Below are positions 24,769-32,389 of a stretch of 54,485 bases of DNA, piece after piece (position 1 is the first letter of the stretch; the number at the start of each line of letters is the position of its first letter). The stretch lies in assembly GCA_011389765.1 (NCBI GenBank), contig JAABTT010000018.1:1-54485 (forward strand), given 5' to 3'. Under the pieces are notes generated by a model. That model saw nothing but the letters and a program-made list of their open reading frames with translations, was not told the DNA's origin and searched no databases. The translations under genes were made by a program, and so were the position numbers. Source of the DNA: Desulfohalobiaceae bacterium S24 (GTDB taxonomy: Bacteria; Desulfobacterota; Desulfovibrionia; Desulfovibrionales; Desulfothermaceae).

Positions 24769-25488
24769 TTACTCAATACGGACGGATTTGCGCATCCTGG
24801 CGCTGAATGTCCTGACATGCTCGGCGGCGATTTGTCTGGCCTGTTCGCGGTCCCCTGCAGCAACAGCCTTGATTAAACGTTCCAGGTCCTGGGCGTTTGC
24901 GGTCATGGCTGCCTGATGCATATCCAAAAACCGGTCATAATACCGGTCGATATTTTCGTGTATGGAGGTATGGACCAGGAGATAAATCGGATTGCCGGAG
25001 ATCTTGGCCAAGCGCTGGTGAATCTGCTTATCCACGGCCAGAAAGCCCCCCACCGCTTTGCTCCCCTGCTCGGCATAGCTTGTGGCTTGACCGGACAGAT
25101 CCCTCAGGTCTTGAACATCGCCCTCTGTGGCCCGTTCGGCGGCTAAGGCCGCAACCTCGCCTTCCACCCCAATCCGAAATTCAGCCAGATGTTCCAGGGA
25201 GACCTTTTGATGCCGGATAAGCAGGGCCAGGGTTTCCCGCATCTGAGCATCGGAGAGATCCTTGACCACCGGTCCGCCGCCCGTGCCGAGCTTGATTTCA
25301 ACAAGCCCCTGTTGTTCCAGAACCCGCAAGGCCTCCCGCAGGGTGCCCCGACTGACCTTGAGCATCTCCTTGAGTTCCCGCTCCGGCGGCAGGGAATCTC
25401 CGGGACGCAAACGGCCGGACAAAATGACCTCCTGGATCTGAGCTACAACGTCCTGGAAAATTTTGTTCTGTTTGGCGGGTTGAAACAT
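24769..25488 (-). CDS. GntR-family regulator, FadR/FCD subfamily
   Basis: A 239-residue repressor-type protein. The N-terminal winged helix is IFQDVVAQIQEVILSGRLRP, LPPERELKEMLKVSRGTLRE and ALRVLEQQGLVEIKLGTGGG (residues ~10-75). The C-terminal helical FCD ligand domain carries the metal-binding pattern with EFRIGVEGEVAALAAERAT, DKQIHQRLAKISGN and SIHENIDRYYDRFL plus a final EHVRTF. An organic acid or amino acid ligand is expected. Its own promoter contains a palindromic operator (25589-25602), implying autoregulation, and proline dehydrogenase lies directly downstream. ATG at 25488; a TTG one codon earlier is not needed. Confidence 0.9.
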   Translation of the reverse strand: MFQPAKQNKIFQDVVAQIQEVILSGRLRPGDSLPPERELKEMLKVSRGTLREALRVLEQQGLVEIKLGTGGGPVVKDLSDAQMRETLALLIRHQKVSLEHLAEFRIGVEGEVAALAAERATEGDVQDLRDLSGQATSYAEQGSKAVGGFLAVDKQIHQRLAKISGNPIYLLVHTSIHENIDRYYDRFLDMHQAAMTANAQDLERLIKAVAAGDREQARQIAAEHVRTFSARMRKSVRIE

Positions 25489-25582
25489 CAAACCTTGTCC
25501 TGTCTCACGACATTCTCAGAACGGCCCGGCGATCCTTTTCAGTCGGAAAACTCCAAATAGTCGGATCGAGTCGTGAAGATAT

Positions 25583-25610
25583 ATTATAATGGTTAGACCA
25601 ATAAAGACAA
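25583..25610 (-). promoter_or_regulatory. Promoter with GntR/FCD-type operator upstream of the regulator gene
   Basis: On the minus strand, TTGTCT (25610-25605) and a consensus TATAAT (25588-25583) are 16 bases apart. The spacer contains ATTGGTCTAACCAT (25602-25589), which fits the TGGTnnnACCA half-site pattern bound by FadR, PdhR and LldR-like regulators. A bound repressor would block RNA polymerase. The first gene downstream is the FCD regulator itself, then proline dehydrogenase. Confidence 0.75.
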
Positions 25611-25718
25611 TTTTCCGTCTTGTCAAGTTTTTTTTCATTACAAACAGCTTCTGCCGACCGGGTCTTGACAATCTGCCTCGATCTCCAAAAAATTGGACAA
25701 AACTCCTGAGATGCGTGG

Positions 25719-26168
25719 TTATACGGTCCCCAGCTGTCGATAGGCTTCATACAGGCAGACGGCGGCGGCATTGGCCAGGTTCAGGCTGCGCACCCGGCCC
25801 CAGATGGGGATGCGCAGCCTGTTCGAGGACTTCGACCAGAGCCAGTCCGGCAGTCCCCTGGTCTCCGGCCCGAAAACCAGGGACTCTCGACCGTTGAAAG
25901 CATACTCAAATAAGGACCGGCCCTGCCTGGCGCTGGTCAGGACTGCCTCCCGGGGGTCCTGGAGTGTTGCGGCAAAGGCCTCCCAAGTCGGCCAGACCGC
26001 AAGATTCACCTCCGGCCAGTAGTCCAAGCCGGCCCGTTTCAAATACCGATCCTCCAGACTGAAGCCCAAGGGTTCGATGAGGTGCAGCCGGGTTTTGGTG
26101 GCTGCGCACAAGCGGGCGATAGTCCCGGTATTGGGGGGAATTTCCGGTTCAAAGAGAACGATTTGCAT
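25719..26168 (-). CDS. trmL: tRNA (cytidine(34)-2'-O)-methyltransferase (SPOUT family)
   Basis: This 149-residue knotted SPOUT methyltransferase modifies the wobble base of tRNA-Leu isoacceptors in E. coli. Motifs are IVLFEPEIPPNTGTIARLCA at the N-terminus, LVFGPETRGLPDWL, and the knot with RIPIWGRVRSLNLANAAAVCLY (split over residues ~120-142). The ATG at 26168 is preferred; a TTG two codons upstream is possible. An intrinsic-terminator-like hairpin lies 15 bases upstream of the start on either strand, which is odd for a gene without another visible promoter. Confidence 0.93.
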   Translation of the reverse strand: MQIVLFEPEIPPNTGTIARLCAATKTRLHLIEPLGFSLEDRYLKRAGLDYWPEVNLAVWPTWEAFAATLQDPREAVLTSARQGRSLFEYAFNGRESLVFGPETRGLPDWLWSKSSNRLRIPIWGRVRSLNLANAAAVCLYEAYRQLGTV

Positions 26169-26182
26169 ATACAAGCCGCCAT

Positions 26183-26212
26183 AAAAAAACCTGCACTTCT
26201 GCAGGTTTTTTT
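26183..26212. terminator. Bidirectional intrinsic terminator-like hairpin before trmL
   Basis: AAAAAAACCTGCA-CTTC-TGCAGGTTTTTTT: a perfect inverted repeat, so U-tracts occur on both strands. On the minus strand it ends 15 bases before the trmL ATG; it may terminate transcripts from tRNA-Val or attenuate trmL. Confidence 0.8.
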
Positions 26213-26265
26213 GGGCTTTCTTCAGAGATTTCTGCTAGAGCCTTTAAAAAAACGTTATTGCTACT

Positions 26266-26358
26266 TATACTGATCCAACTTAGCTTCTATTGAAATAGAA
26301 ACCAGGAACCTTTGAATCAGCAGTCCTTGTCGGAAAAAAACAAAATTGGATCAGTCTA
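26266..26358. repeat. 93-bp MITE-like element, copy 2
   Basis: It starts TATACTGATCCAACTT and ends ATTGGATCAGTCTA. Length and ends match the copy at 23553-23645, while the interior differs at many positions. Located in the 640-base gap between trmL and folC, with the terminator-like hairpin, tRNA-Val and a REP-like palindrome. Confidence 0.82.
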
Positions 26359-26418
26359 TCTCAGATACACAGCCCGTATGCTTTGTCGTAACAATCGGAA
26401 ATCCAAATTTCTATGGCA

Positions 26419-26494
26419 TGGTGGGCGGTCGGGGATTTGAACCCCGGACTTCCACCGTGTGAGGATGGCACTCTCACCACTGAGTTAACCGCCC
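26419..26494 (-). tRNA. tRNA-Val (anticodon CAC)
   Basis: A 76-base cloverleaf with encoded CCA. The acceptor stem is GGGCGGT/ACCGCCC, discriminator A; D-arm TAACTCAGTGGTGAGAG; anticodon stem CCATC/GGTGG around loop CTCACAC (anticodon CAC, reading GUG); T-arm GGGGTTCAAATCCCC. Confidence 0.95.
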
Positions 26495-26677
26495 AATGCC
26501 CTGGACTATACTGAAAACTTTCAGCCTTGGCAAGCTGTAGTTAGAGCCCTATGGTTTCTACAAACGGTTGGATTGCAAAATATATTTTAAAAATCAACTA
26601 ATTATAGATTTTTTAAATGCAATACTCTGTCAAAATCTATACGGCCGGCTCCTTGTCCACTTCCTGTACCCCATCTC

Positions 26678-26706
26678 CTGGATTCCGGCCTCCGCCGGAA
26701 TGACGG
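26678..26706. repeat. REP-like palindrome (GGATTCCGGC..GCCGGAATGACGG), copy 1
   Basis: ATTCCGGC-CTCC-GCCGGAAT (26682-26701) is a perfect 8-bp stem; a partial second unit (TCCTGGATTCCGGCTCC) follows at 26721. The same palindrome with a different loop is at 52341-52360. Similar sequences are scattered through many bacterial genomes. Confidence 0.8.
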
Positions 26707-26778
26707 AGTCGTACCCCCTCTCCTGGATTCCGGCTCCGGGATCGGGGTCCGGGACAAGCTTCCTGCTCTTCCTCTTCC

Positions 26779-26806
26779 CAATTTCTAATTTCTAATTTCA
26801 AATTTC
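26779..26806 (+). repeat. AATTTCT heptamer array (4 units) abutting folC stop
   Basis: CAATTTC, TAATTTC, TAATTTC, AAATTTC: exactly 28 bases, ending two bases from the folC stop codon (26809-26811, minus strand). Confidence 0.85.
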
Positions 26807-26808
26807 AT

Positions 26809-28086
26809 CTAGTCCGGGCCATAGCGCACCGGATCCAGGCAATTCAAGGCCTCTCCAACCGTGAACAGGGATCCGGTGACCACAATCAAATCATCCGCTT
26901 CGGCCCACCACCGGGCCTTCTCCAAGGCCTTCTCCAGCGGCTGGATCACCTCTCCCGGAGTTGGCCACTGTCCGGCGTAAGCCTGCAGGCGTTCCGGATC
27001 CATGGCCCGTTCATACACCGGCCTGGTAAAAATCACACCATCGGCCAAGGGCAGGAGGAAACTGAGCATCTTTTTGGCATCCTTGTCCGCCATGATCCCG
27101 ATGACCAGCAAGAGACGGGAAAAGGAGAACTCCGTGTACAGGCCTCTGGCCAGGGCCTTCATAGCCGCGGCATTATGCGCTCCGTCCAGGAGTATCCGGG
27201 GAGGACCGGGTAACAGGTGCATCCGGCCCGGCCACTCGGCCTGTTCCAGACCCTGACGCTGGGAGGCTGCATCCGTTCTGACCCCCTGATCAGCCAGCAG
27301 TTCAAGCCCGGCTAAGGCCAGACTCGCATTGTGAGCCTGATGCGGTCCGGGCAATCCGATCTGCAGCCTGTTCAGGCGCCGGCTCATCCCAAAATAGTGC
27401 AGCCCGGTTTTAGTTTTCCGGGAACGAAAATCCCGGCCGGCGAAATACAGGGGAGCCTCTTTTTCTGCAGCGCTTGTTTCCAGAATATGGCGGGCCTTGG
27501 CCTGGGAGACCCCGCTCACCACCGGGATTCCAGGCTTGATGACCCCGGCCTTTTCCCGGGTGATGGCCTCCAGGCTGTGCCCCAGATAGTCCTGGTGCTC
27601 CAGGGATATATTGGTGATCACCGTCAGCAGGGGATGGACCAGATTGGTGGCGTCCAACCTGCCGCCCATGCCGGTTTCTATGATGTCCAGATCCGTATTG
27701 GCCTCGGAAAAATAGACCAGGGCCATGGCGGTCACCGCCTCAAAAAATGTCGGGGGCTCTTTTTCATGGATGACCCGGCGTACTTTTCTCGCCAGTCGGA
27801 CCACCTGTTCCGGCTCAACCTCCCGGGAATTGATCTGAAAGCGTTCGCTGAAACGCACCAGGTGCGGGGAAGTGTACAGTCCCACTGTGTATCCGGCCCG
27901 CTGGAGGATGGCGGAGAGAAAGACCGCCACCGAGCCTTTGCCGTTGGTCCCGGCAATATGAATACAGGGCCGTCCGGACTGGGGATTGCCCAGGCTTTGC
28001 AGGAGATTGGCGGTGGCGGACAAACCCAGTTTGATCCCGAATTTTTGCAGAGAATACAAAAAATCCAGTTCACCCTGATAATCCAT
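26809..28086 (-). CDS. folC: Folylpolyglutamate synthase / dihydrofolate synthase
   Basis: A 425-residue Mur-ligase-family ATPase that adds glutamate to dihydropteroate and to folates. Motifs are the P-loop IHIAGTNGKGSVAVFLSAIL (about residues 45-64), TSPHLVRFSERFQI, IIETGMGGRLDATN, ITNISLEHQDYLG and the C-terminal LLDGAHNAAAMKAL. The ATG at 28086 has GGGAGA just upstream; an earlier ATG at 28113 lies in repeat-like sequence (GATTGAA heptamers) and lacks a ribosome-binding site. Its stop is abutted by a heptamer array. Which of the two FolC activities it has cannot be settled by eye. Confidence 0.94.
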   Translation of the reverse strand: MDYQGELDFLYSLQKFGIKLGLSATANLLQSLGNPQSGRPCIHIAGTNGKGSVAVFLSAILQRAGYTVGLYTSPHLVRFSERFQINSREVEPEQVVRLARKVRRVIHEKEPPTFFEAVTAMALVYFSEANTDLDIIETGMGGRLDATNLVHPLLTVITNISLEHQDYLGHSLEAITREKAGVIKPGIPVVSGVSQAKARHILETSAAEKEAPLYFAGRDFRSRKTKTGLHYFGMSRRLNRLQIGLPGPHQAHNASLALAGLELLADQGVRTDAASQRQGLEQAEWPGRMHLLPGPPRILLDGAHNAAAMKALARGLYTEFSFSRLLLVIGIMADKDAKKMLSFLLPLADGVIFTRPVYERAMDPERLQAYAGQWPTPGEVIQPLEKALEKARWWAEADDLIVVTGSLFTVGEALNCLDPVRYGPD

Positions 28087-28114
28087 GATTCTCCCGTGAA
28101 CCGTCGGGAACATT

Positions 28115-28135
28115 GACGATTGAAGATTGGCGATT
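28115..28135 (-). repeat. GATTGAA-type heptamer array (3 units)
   Basis: GACGATT, GAAGATT, GGCGATT: exactly 21 bases in the divergent gap between folC and the radical SAM gene. Related to the array at 21074-21101. Confidence 0.6.
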
Positions 28136-28215
28136 TATACTTGAAAGATTACGCGTTTTGAACGTCTGTCCCTTAGCCCATTTTTCAGCAAAAAGAAAGC
28201 CGGCCGATCCAAGCC

Positions 28216-29487
28216 ATGTCCAGCTATCACCTCGATGATCTCCAGATCAGCTTGAACAGGCGCGGAGCCTCCCGCTACCAGAAAGTGAGCTATCCGGTCC
28301 ATTACGGGATATACTCGGAAATTCGGAGCGCTCAGTACACTCTCTGCTACAACCGGAATGGCCTCATCACGACCATTCAGGGCAGAAACCAGGACTGGCC
28401 CCATCCGGCAGAATGGTTGAAACGGACCCTGGGCAATGACTGGGTCTATTATTTCTCAGGCAATTACAGCAACATCTTCGACGCCCTCGGCGAATATTAT
28501 CTTCCCTGTTTTCCCTATCCCAGCAATTCTCTCTGGAATCGCAACCCCTTTGCCGAACCCGAAGTCCACAAGGCCCTTGAATACACCCTGGACCAACTCC
28601 CGGCCCAGGTGTCCAAAAGGATCCCGGGCAGGGACCTCGAACCGGAACTCAAGGATTTCCTGACGGCCGTTGCCGGCACAAACCGAACCCGGCTCTGGGA
28701 ACGATCATGCAAACTGTTTTCAATCCTGAAAAGCAGAGTGAGCGTCCTGCCGCCGGATGCCAGGCATGTGGACTATGATGTGCTACCGGTGATCATTGCC
28801 GACGGCTGTGTGTACAATTGCGGATTTTGCAGCGTCAAGACCGGACAGGCCTTTCAGGCCCGCTCCCGGCGGGACGTCCAGGAACAGATCCGGGGACTCT
28901 GTTCGCTCCTTGGCCCGGACCTGAAAAATTACAACGCCCTCTTCCTGGGCCAGCACGATGCCCTGAACTGCGATCCCGATAATATTGAATACGCGGCTCT
29001 GAGGGCCTATGAGGCTTTCGATTTTGCCGGGTCCGCGATGCGGGATCCCTCGCTCTATCTCTTTGCCGGCGCGGATTCATTTCTCAACTGCAAAGAGTCC
29101 TTTTTCCAGCGATGCAGGCAGTGGCCCTACCGGACCTTCATCAATATCGGACTGGAATCAACAGACCAGAACACGCTGGATCAATTGAAAAAACCGGTGA
29201 GCGCCCGCAAAAATCAAGAGGCTTTTCAGCGGGCCCAAGAGATCAATGAACGCTTTGACACCATTGAAATCACCTCGAATTTTGTCCTGGACCCCGGACT
29301 GCCGGATAATCATTGGAGCGCTTTCCAGGACTTGACCCGGCACAGCCTGAAACACTACTATCCCAAAGGGACGGTCTACCTCTCCCCGCTTTCCCGGACG
29401 CGCAGGAAAGACCAAATGCGCATATTTTCAAGGCTCAAGCGGCTGAGCAGACGCCCGACCTATCTCTACCTCCTGCAGCGGCTCTGA
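28216..29487 (+). CDS. Radical SAM protein of unknown function
   Basis: A 423-residue protein. The radical SAM 4Fe-4S motif CVYNCGFC (C198, C202, C205) lies unusually far in, after a ~190-residue N-terminal region that has no recognised domain but is rich in Tyr/Trp/Asn (WVYYFSGNYSNIFDALGEYY). After the cluster come strands typical of an elongator-type TIM barrel: NALFLGQHDALNC, LYLFAGADSFLNC, TFINIGLESTDQNTLDQLKK and IEITSNFVLDPGLPDN. The GLES motif and order resemble B12-free radical SAM enzymes of the Elp3/MiaB superfamily. It stands alone between folC (divergent) and map, so context gives no function. Confidence 0.85.
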   Translation: MSSYHLDDLQISLNRRGASRYQKVSYPVHYGIYSEIRSAQYTLCYNRNGLITTIQGRNQDWPHPAEWLKRTLGNDWVYYFSGNYSNIFDALGEYYLPCFPYPSNSLWNRNPFAEPEVHKALEYTLDQLPAQVSKRIPGRDLEPELKDFLTAVAGTNRTRLWERSCKLFSILKSRVSVLPPDARHVDYDVLPVIIADGCVYNCGFCSVKTGQAFQARSRRDVQEQIRGLCSLLGPDLKNYNALFLGQHDALNCDPDNIEYAALRAYEAFDFAGSAMRDPSLYLFAGADSFLNCKESFFQRCRQWPYRTFINIGLESTDQNTLDQLKKPVSARKNQEAFQRAQEINERFDTIEITSNFVLDPGLPDNHWSAFQDLTRHSLKHYYPKGTVYLSPLSRTRRKDQMRIFSRLKRLSRRPTYLYLLQRL

Positions 29488-29561
29488 AGGGGGATTCTTG
29501 CAAGTGCTTGAAGTGGATTTCGCCTTTTGAACACTCAGACCATCACAACTGGAGATGAATC

Positions 29562-30428
29562 ATGAAAATCGGACGCAACGATCCCTGCCCCTGCGGCAGC
29601 GGGTTGAAATATAAAAAATGCTGTATGCGCAAGACCTCGAAGCGAGAGACAAACCTTCAGGATCTCTACTACACAAAACACAGGATACGGCTGAAGGAAG
29701 ACAAAGACATCCAGGGCATCCGGACCGCCGGGGACCTGGTCATGCAAACCCTGGGACTCGTGCAGGGGCATATCCGGGCAGGCATCAGCACTGAATCCAT
29801 CAACAGCCTGGTTCATGATTTCACGCTCAAGCACAATGCCGTGCCCGCCCCGCTGAATTACAACGGCTTCCCCAAAAGCGTGTGCGTATCCATAAACGAG
29901 GAGATCTGTCACGGGATACCCGGTCCCCGGATCATTGAGGAAGGCGATATCGTGAACGTTGATGTCACCTCCATTGTAAACGGATATTACGCCGACGCCA
30001 ACCAGACCTTTCTGGTGGGCCAAGCAACTGAAGAGGCCCGGAAAATCGTGAATGTGGCCCTGGAATGCCTCAGAAGAGGTCTGGAGCAGATCGGTCCGGG
30101 CAAAACCCTGGGGGACATCGGCTGGGCGATACAAGACTATGCCGAAGGCCGGGGCTGTTCCGTAGTCCGGGAAATGGTGGGGCACGGTGTGGGCTTTGAT
30201 TTTCATGAACCGCCCCAGGTGCCGCATTTCGGCAAAAAGGGGGAGGGTATAGAACTCATCCCGGGCATGGTCTTTACGGTGGAGCCCATGATCAATCTGG
30301 GCGGCAGGGAATTGAAGATCCTGGAAGACAAATGGACCGCCGTCACCAAGGACCGCTCCCTTTCCGCCCAATTTGAGCAGACTGTGGTGGTCACTCCGGA
30401 GGGCTATGAGAGCCTCACCCCGTTTTAG
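29562..30428 (+). CDS. map: Methionine aminopeptidase type I with N-terminal SEC-C zinc motif
   Basis: A 288-residue metalloprotease that removes initiator methionine. Residues ~1-20 form a SEC-C motif ([17 protein letters not shown]), the zinc-binding motif found at the SecA C-terminus and in some Map proteins, thought to help ribosome association. The peptidase domain has [20 protein letters not shown], the aspartate ligands in [20 protein letters not shown], the histidine in [13 protein letters not shown], and glutamates in FTVEPMI and AQFEQTV. It is convergent with glpX, with a strong hairpin in between. Confidence 0.96.
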   Translation: MKIGRNDPCPCGSGLKYKKCCMRKTSKRETNLQDLYYTKHRIRLKEDKDIQGIRTAGDLVMQTLGLVQGHIRAGISTESINSLVHDFTLKHNAVPAPLNYNGFPKSVCVSINEEICHGIPGPRIIEEGDIVNVDVTSIVNGYYADANQTFLVGQATEEARKIVNVALECLRRGLEQIGPGKTLGDIGWAIQDYAEGRGCSVVREMVGHGVGFDFHEPPQVPHFGKKGEGIELIPGMVFTVEPMINLGGRELKILEDKWTAVTKDRSLSAQFEQTVVVTPEGYESLTPF

Positions 30429-30478
30429 GCCTGCCTGACAGCCTTCCCCACATGGGGTGATCCTTGACGCATTCCAAC

Positions 30479-30512
30479 ATATCCAGTGTTCCCTATGGGG
30501 AACCCTGGATAT
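30479..30512. terminator. Strong hairpin between convergent map and glpX
   Basis: ATATCCAG pairs with CTGGATAT and, after one mismatch, GTTCCC with GGGAAC, closing on a 4-base loop. The distal arm ends at the glpX stop codon. No U-tract on either side. A second small palindrome, CCCCACATGGGG, lies at 30447-30458. Confidence 0.6.
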
Positions 30513-31498
30513 CAGTCGTAATTCACCGCACTGAAGCGCATCAGCTTCTCCCAGCTGTGGGAACTCTCCAATCGCCTGATGGTCCCGGTCCGTCCCCGGA
30601 CCACCATGGAACTCGTGGTGGCGCCGTAACCGGTGTAGCGCACCCCGGGCAGAAAGGTCCCCCCGGAAATTCCGGTTGTCGAAAAAAAGACGTCCTCGGC
30701 CTTGATCAAAGTATCCACGGTAAAGATCTCCCGAAGGTCCGTCCCGTTTTCAGCCAGGGCCTGTTTCTCATGCTCCTTTTGCGGATTCAGCCGACAGAGC
30801 ATCTCTCCCCCCAGGCCCTTGATGGCGCAGGCCGCGAGGACCCCTTCCGGGGTCCCTCCAGTGCCCATGAGTACATCCACCTCGGATCGCTGATCAACTG
30901 CCATGAGCGCACCGGCCACATCCCCGTCGGAGTGCAGCTGAATCCTGGCCCCGGCTTCCCGGATTTTTTCGATCAAATCCTTATGCCTCGGCTTATCCAG
31001 CACAAAGACCATGAGGTCGTCAGTGTCTTTCTCCAGAGCCTTGGCGATCTTCTGCAGGTTGTCCTTGACCGGGGCATCCAGATCAATCGCATCTTTGGCC
31101 GCAGATGAGACCACCAGTTTCTCCATGTAATAACTCGGTCCGGGATTGTACATCGTCCCACCGGGCGAGATGCCCACCACGGAAATCGCATTGGGCCGGC
31201 CAAAGGCCAGAAGGTTGGTGCCTTCCACCGGGTCCACGGCCACGTCCACGCTGGGGCCGTCTCCCACCCAGCCTACTTTTTCGCCGTTATAGAGCATGGG
31301 GGCATCATCTTTTTCCCCTTCGCCGATGATGATCGTACCATTGATATCAATGGCGTTGAAAGAAAGACGCATGGCGTCCACTGCAGCCCGGTCCCCGCTG
31401 ATTTTGTCCCCTCTGCCGAGCCACCTGGCCGAAGCCAGAGCCGCGGATTCGGTGATGCGCACCAGGTCAAGGGCCAAATTTCGTTGTGGTATCTCCAT
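30512..31498 (-). CDS. glpX: Fructose-1,6-bisphosphatase, class II (GlpX type)
   Basis: A 328-residue Mg/Mn-dependent phosphatase for gluconeogenesis (and sometimes sedoheptulose bisphosphate). Motifs are NLALDLVRITESAALASARW, IIGEGEKDDAPMLYNGEKVG, VAVDPVEGTNLLAFGRPNA and the Gly-rich DVLMGTGGTPEGVLAACAIK, with FFSTTGISGGTFLPGV. The ATG at 31498 (AAAGG upstream) starts 1 base after the rpiB stop, indicating a tight rpiB-glpX operon for sugar phosphate metabolism. Upstream ATGs would overlap rpiB. Confidence 0.95.
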   Translation of the reverse strand: MEIPQRNLALDLVRITESAALASARWLGRGDKISGDRAAVDAMRLSFNAIDINGTIIIGEGEKDDAPMLYNGEKVGWVGDGPSVDVAVDPVEGTNLLAFGRPNAISVVGISPGGTMYNPGPSYYMEKLVVSSAAKDAIDLDAPVKDNLQKIAKALEKDTDDLMVFVLDKPRHKDLIEKIREAGARIQLHSDGDVAGALMAVDQRSEVDVLMGTGGTPEGVLAACAIKGLGGEMLCRLNPQKEHEKQALAENGTDLREIFTVDTLIKAEDVFFSTTGISGGTFLPGVRYTGYGATTSSMVVRGRTGTIRRLESSHSWEKLMRFSAVNYD

Positions 31499-31499
31499 T

Positions 31500-31940
31500 C
31501 TATAACCTTTCATCAAAAAGCTGTATGCGCTGTTGGTGGCGTCCGCCCTCAAATCCGGTCCGGAGAAACACATCCAGAATGCTCAGGGCCAGGCCGGGTC
31601 CGATCACTCTGCCCCCCAGACAGAGCACATTGGCATTATTGTGCTCTCTGGAAACCCGGGCCGTAAATTCATTCCAGCAGAGGGCCGCCCGAATTCCGGA
31701 AAATCTGTTGGCGGCCATGGACATTCCCAATCCGGATCCGCAAATCAGGAGCCCGACGCCGCCCGTCTCTAAAACCCTTTCACAGACTTTGGCGGCAAAT
31801 ACGGGATAATCGCAGCTGGTAACCCCGGAATCAGTCCCCAGGTCCTCGCAGTTACACCCTTTGCCCCGGAGATGTTCAAGGCAGATTGTTTTCAGGGAAA
31901 ACCCGGCATGATCCGAGCCGAGTATGATCTGTTCGCTCAT
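31500..31940 (-). CDS. rpiB: Ribose-5-phosphate isomerase B
   Basis: A 146-residue RpiB/LacA-LacB-fold isomerase interconverting ribose-5-phosphate and ribulose-5-phosphate. Visible are ILGSDHAGFSLKT at the N-terminus, the active-site region LLICGSGLGMSMAANR with the catalytic cysteine, and REHNNANVLCLGGRVIG. The ATG at 31940 has AGGAG eight bases upstream. It lies between a small coiled-coil gene and glpX, all on the minus strand. Allose-phosphate isomerase activity is a family alternative, less likely in this context. Confidence 0.95.
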   Translation of the reverse strand: MSEQIILGSDHAGFSLKTICLEHLRGKGCNCEDLGTDSGVTSCDYPVFAAKVCERVLETGGVGLLICGSGLGMSMAANRFSGIRAALCWNEFTARVSREHNNANVLCLGGRVIGPGLALSILDVFLRTGFEGGRHQQRIQLFDERL

Positions 31941-31971
31941 TGACGGCACTCCTCTTCCTGCTCGCTGAAAA

Positions 31972-32325
31972 TCATGCCCGGAGGTTCCAACGCTCCAGGC
32001 GTTCCTGAATCCCAGACGCCCGCAATTTCTCGAGATCTTTCCGTAAAAAGGCAATTTCCTTTTCCAGAAAGGCGATTTGTTTATGACAGGTCTCTTTTTC
32101 CGATTCCCAGTCCTCTGCATCCTGCTCTAAATGGCCTGCATGGAGTCGTCCCAGCTGCTCATACTCCTGAAGCAGCCTTTTGTCCAGCTGTTTGATTTCA
32201 AATTCCCGCAGCAGACGCAAAAGATTCCAATGCACTTCAGCCCCTAAGGCCTTGATGCCTAAAAGCAGGGTTTGTTGAAGATTCATCAGGCCGCCTGTCT
32301 GCAGTGTCTCCTGTCCCTTGTGCAT
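31972..32325 (-). CDS. Small coiled-coil protein of unknown function
   Basis: A 117-residue protein with no domain I recognise. Residues ~15-45 (LQQTLLLGIKALGAEVHWNL) are mildly hydrophobic; residues ~55-115 form a charged heptad-like helix ending KEIAFLRKDLEKLRASG. There is no signal peptide. The start at 32325 is supported by a very good ribosome-binding site (GGAAGGAG, seven bases upstream). It lies 31 bases before rpiB on the same strand and may share its operon. A structural or scaffold role is a guess. Confidence 0.7.
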   Translation of the reverse strand: MHKGQETLQTGGLMNLQQTLLLGIKALGAEVHWNLLRLLREFEIKQLDKRLLQEYEQLGRLHAGHLEQDAEDWESEKETCHKQIAFLEKEIAFLRKDLEKLRASGIQERLERWNLRA

Positions 32326-32389
32326 AGGCCGTCTCCTTCCCTAAACGTGTAGGTTCAAAAGGGGTAACTGCCGGTCTCTCCCGGTCCGT

